DNA of 7,077 nt from Ignavibacteriota bacterium (GTDB lineage Bacteria > Bacteroidota > Ignavibacteria > UBA10030 > SZUA-254), in contig JACPVN010000602.1 of the NCBI GenBank assembly GCA_016191715.1, forward strand, positions 1-7,077, written 5' to 3'. Under the pieces are notes generated by a model. That model was given only the letters and a program-made list of their open reading frames with translations, did not search any database and had not been told where the DNA came from. A program made the position numbers and the translations under genes. Each line of letters opens with the position of its first letter. Within the stretch, counting starts at the first letter, position 1. Below, piece by piece: positions 5,230 through 7,077 of the stretch.

Positions 5230-7077
5230 ATGATTCGACCTATCCACACACATACTGTCGCGCCTTCGCTTCCGAAGGAATTGCAATGTTTGCATTTCAT
5301 TGCGTACAATCTTCTTTGGGTGTGGGACCATGAACTGATGGAATTATTTTTCCGCATGGACCCCGACCTGTGGGAACTCACCAACCACAATCCCGTTATG
5401 ATGCTCGGCTCGATGAGTCAGCAACGGCTCAACACACTCTCCCGCGATGATGCATTCATGGCGCAGGTGGAGCGGTGTTGCGAAAAACTGAAATCCTATC
5501 TTTCAACCACGTCAAGTTGGTTTAAGAAAAACCACGCGGATGCGGAAAACCTCCACATCGCGTATTTCTCTGCCGAATTCGGATTGACCGAATGTTTGCA
5601 AAACTATTCGGGCGGACTTGGAATTTTGGCAGGCGACCATCTCAAGTCGGCGAGCGATTTGGGACTTCCGATTATTGGCATCGGTCTGCTGTATCAGCAA
5701 GGATATTTCCGGCAATATTTGAACGCGGACGGCTGGCAACAGGAACGCTATCCCGAAAATGATTTCTACACTCTGCCGCTTCAACTTGAACGGAACACGA
5801 ACGGCAAACCGAAAACGATAACGATTGAACTTCCCGGTCGTTCGGTTGCCGCACAAATCTGGAAAGTGCAGGTCGGACGCAATCCGTTGTATCTGCTCGA
5901 TACGAACATTCCTCAAAACAATCCGCAAGACCAAAACATCACCGACCAACTTTACGGCGGCGACAAGGAAATGCGCATCAAGCAGGAAATTCTTCTCGGC
6001 ATCGGCGGGTACCGGGCGTTGGATGAACTCGGATATTCTCCCGCAGTCTATCATATCAACGAGGGACACTCGGCGTTTCTCACGCTCGAACGAAGTTACG
6101 ATTTGATGAAGTCACAACATCTTTCGTTCGCTGAAGCGGCGGAAGCAACGATGGCAAGCATGGTGTTTACGACACACACTCCCGTTCCCGCCGGCAACGA
6201 TTATTTCCCGCCTGAGTTGATGAAAAAATATTTTTCCTTCACGGCGGAACAACTTGGTCTGGCGTTCGATGAATTTCTCGCGCTCGGCAGACAAAACCCG
6301 GAAGACGAAACAGAACATTTCTGCATGACTGTGCTTGCGCTCCGGATGTCGGGATTCAGCAACGGCGTGAGCAAACTGCACGGTCAGGTTTCGCGCAAAC
6401 TCTGGCAAAAAGTGTGGGAAGGAATTCCGTCCAATGAACTTCCGATTTCCTCGATAACAAACGGTGTACACGCGCCTTCATGGATTAGCCGCGACATGGC
6501 AGGGTTGTTTGACAGATATTTGGGACCGACGTGGCGTGAAGACACGGGGCATCACGGCATGTGGAGCCGCGTGCTTCATATTCCCGATGAAGAACTCTGG
6601 CGAACGCATGAGCGACGACGCGAACGGCTTGTTGCGTTTGCGCGACAGCGATTGGGAAATCAGTTAACAGCACGTGGGGTTCCTGCATCCGAAATTGCAC
6701 AGGCGCGTGAAGTGCTGAATCCTGACGCTCTGACGATTGGATTTGCCCGCAGGTTTGCAACATACAAACGTGCGGCGTTACTGTTGCGAAATCCTGAACG
6801 ACTCACGCGGATTCTTTCCAACAAAGAACGTCCGGTGCAAATTATTTTTGCAGGAAAAGCGCACCCGATGGATAACGCAGGGAAAGATTTAATCCGGCAA
6901 ATCGTTCACTTCGAGCGCAATCCTGAAGTGCGGCGGCGCATGGTGTTCATGGAAGATTATGATATGGTGGTTGCGCGCTATCTTGTGCAGGGAGTTGATA
7001 TCTGGCTGAACACGCCGCGCCGTCCGCTCGAAGCAAGCGGCACGAGCGGAATGAAAGCGACACTCAACGGCGCGCTC
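5230..7077 (+). CDS. glgP: Alpha-glucan (glycogen) phosphorylase, 3' end outside window
   Basis: Releases glucose-1-phosphate from the non-reducing ends of glycogen or maltodextrin using phosphate and pyridoxal phosphate, in the cytoplasm. The 616 codons present have no stop and end just after the cofactor site. An N-terminal DUF3417-like region (about 10-95, with NLLWVWDHELMELFFRMDPDLW) marks the bacterial/archaeal GlgP subfamily (TIGR02094 type) rather than the E. coli MalP/GlgP type. Then follow IAYFSAEFGL (110-119), the glycine-rich YSGGLGILAGDHLKSASDLG, NEGHSAF (277-283), FTTHTPVPAGN (313-323), TNGVHAPSW (from 410), FARRFATYKRA (505-515) and RRPLEASGTSGMKATLNGAL, in which Lys609 is the predicted pyridoxal-phosphate lysine. 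Family members run to roughly 700-850 residues, so a C-terminal part is missing only because of the window edge. Strong ribosome binding site; probably its own transcript or loosely coupled to the fumarase. Confidence 0.93.
   Translation, partial: MIRPIHTHTVAPSLPKELQCLHFIAYNLLWVWDHELMELFFRMDPDLWELTNHNPVMMLGSMSQQRLNTLSRDDAFMAQVERCCEKLKSYLSTTSSWFKKNHADAENLHIAYFSAEFGLTECLQNYSGGLGILAGDHLKSASDLGLPIIGIGLLYQQGYFRQYLNADGWQQERYPENDFYTLPLQLERNTNGKPKTITIELPGRSVAAQIWKVQVGRNPLYLLDTNIPQNNPQDQNITDQLYGGDKEMRIKQEILLGIGGYRALDELGYSPAVYHINEGHSAFLTLERSYDLMKSQHLSFAEAAEATMASMVFTTHTPVPAGNDYFPPELMKKYFSFTAEQLGLAFDEFLALGRQNPEDETEHFCMTVLALRMSGFSNGVSKLHGQVSRKLWQKVWEGIPSNELPISSITNGVHAPSWISRDMAGLFDRYLGPTWREDTGHHGMWSRVLHIPDEELWRTHERRRERLVAFARQRLGNQLTARGVPASEIAQAREVLNPDALTIGFARRFATYKRAALLLRNPERLTRILSNKERPVQIIFAGKAHPMDNAGKDLIRQIVHFERNPEVRRRMVFMEDYDMVVARYLVQGVDIWLNTPRRPLEASGTSGMKATLNGAL

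Noticed and set aside
5512..6069. 185-codon minus-strand frame inside the phosphorylase gene
   Set aside because: Antisense shadow of conserved GlgP sequence, with no domain or ribosome binding site of its own.

Overview
This window holds three genes. A large two-component sensor kinase on the minus strand (1-3137) runs off the left edge. A class I fumarase on the plus strand (3545-5071) is complete. An alpha-glucan phosphorylase on the plus strand (5230-7077) runs off the right edge. Both edge genes were read codon by codon and contain no stop inside the window. No complete mobile element, CRISPR array, tRNA or rRNA was seen.

The likely source is an uncultured member of the Bacteroidota / Chlorobiota / Ignavibacteriota group. 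This is inferred from the periplasmic two-component propeller + Y_Y_Y + histidine kinase layout, a signal peptide ending in a typical FAQ, a moderate base composition, a possible Bacteroidota-style promoter (TTTG then TAACTTTG) before the fumarase, and dispersed-repeat debris. The assignment is tentative because there is no rRNA or other phylogenetic marker.

Layout: the sensor is divergent from the fumarase. The 407-base gap between them (3138-3544) is AT-rich and holds candidate promoters, a 9-base inverted repeat and a doubtful 45-codon reading frame that ends in an ATGA overlap with the fumarase start. The fumarase and phosphorylase are co-directional, 158 bases apart. That gap starts with a perfect 8-base inverted repeat at the fumarase stop and continues into a heptamer (GAATNNN) repeat that also forms an 11-base inverted repeat. 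The phosphorylase has its own strong ribosome binding site. The two enzymes belong to central metabolism (TCA cycle / fumarate metabolism and glycogen breakdown) and need not be one operon. The sensor's ligand and targets cannot be read from the window.

The most unusual item is a GC-rich, imperfectly palindromic segment (about 127-168) sitting in frame inside the kinase's ATP-binding domain. It adds about 18 residues between two beta strands just before the DTGIGIP box. It looks like a dispersed palindromic repeat captured as coding sequence. I did not find convincing evidence of a wholly new multi-gene system.
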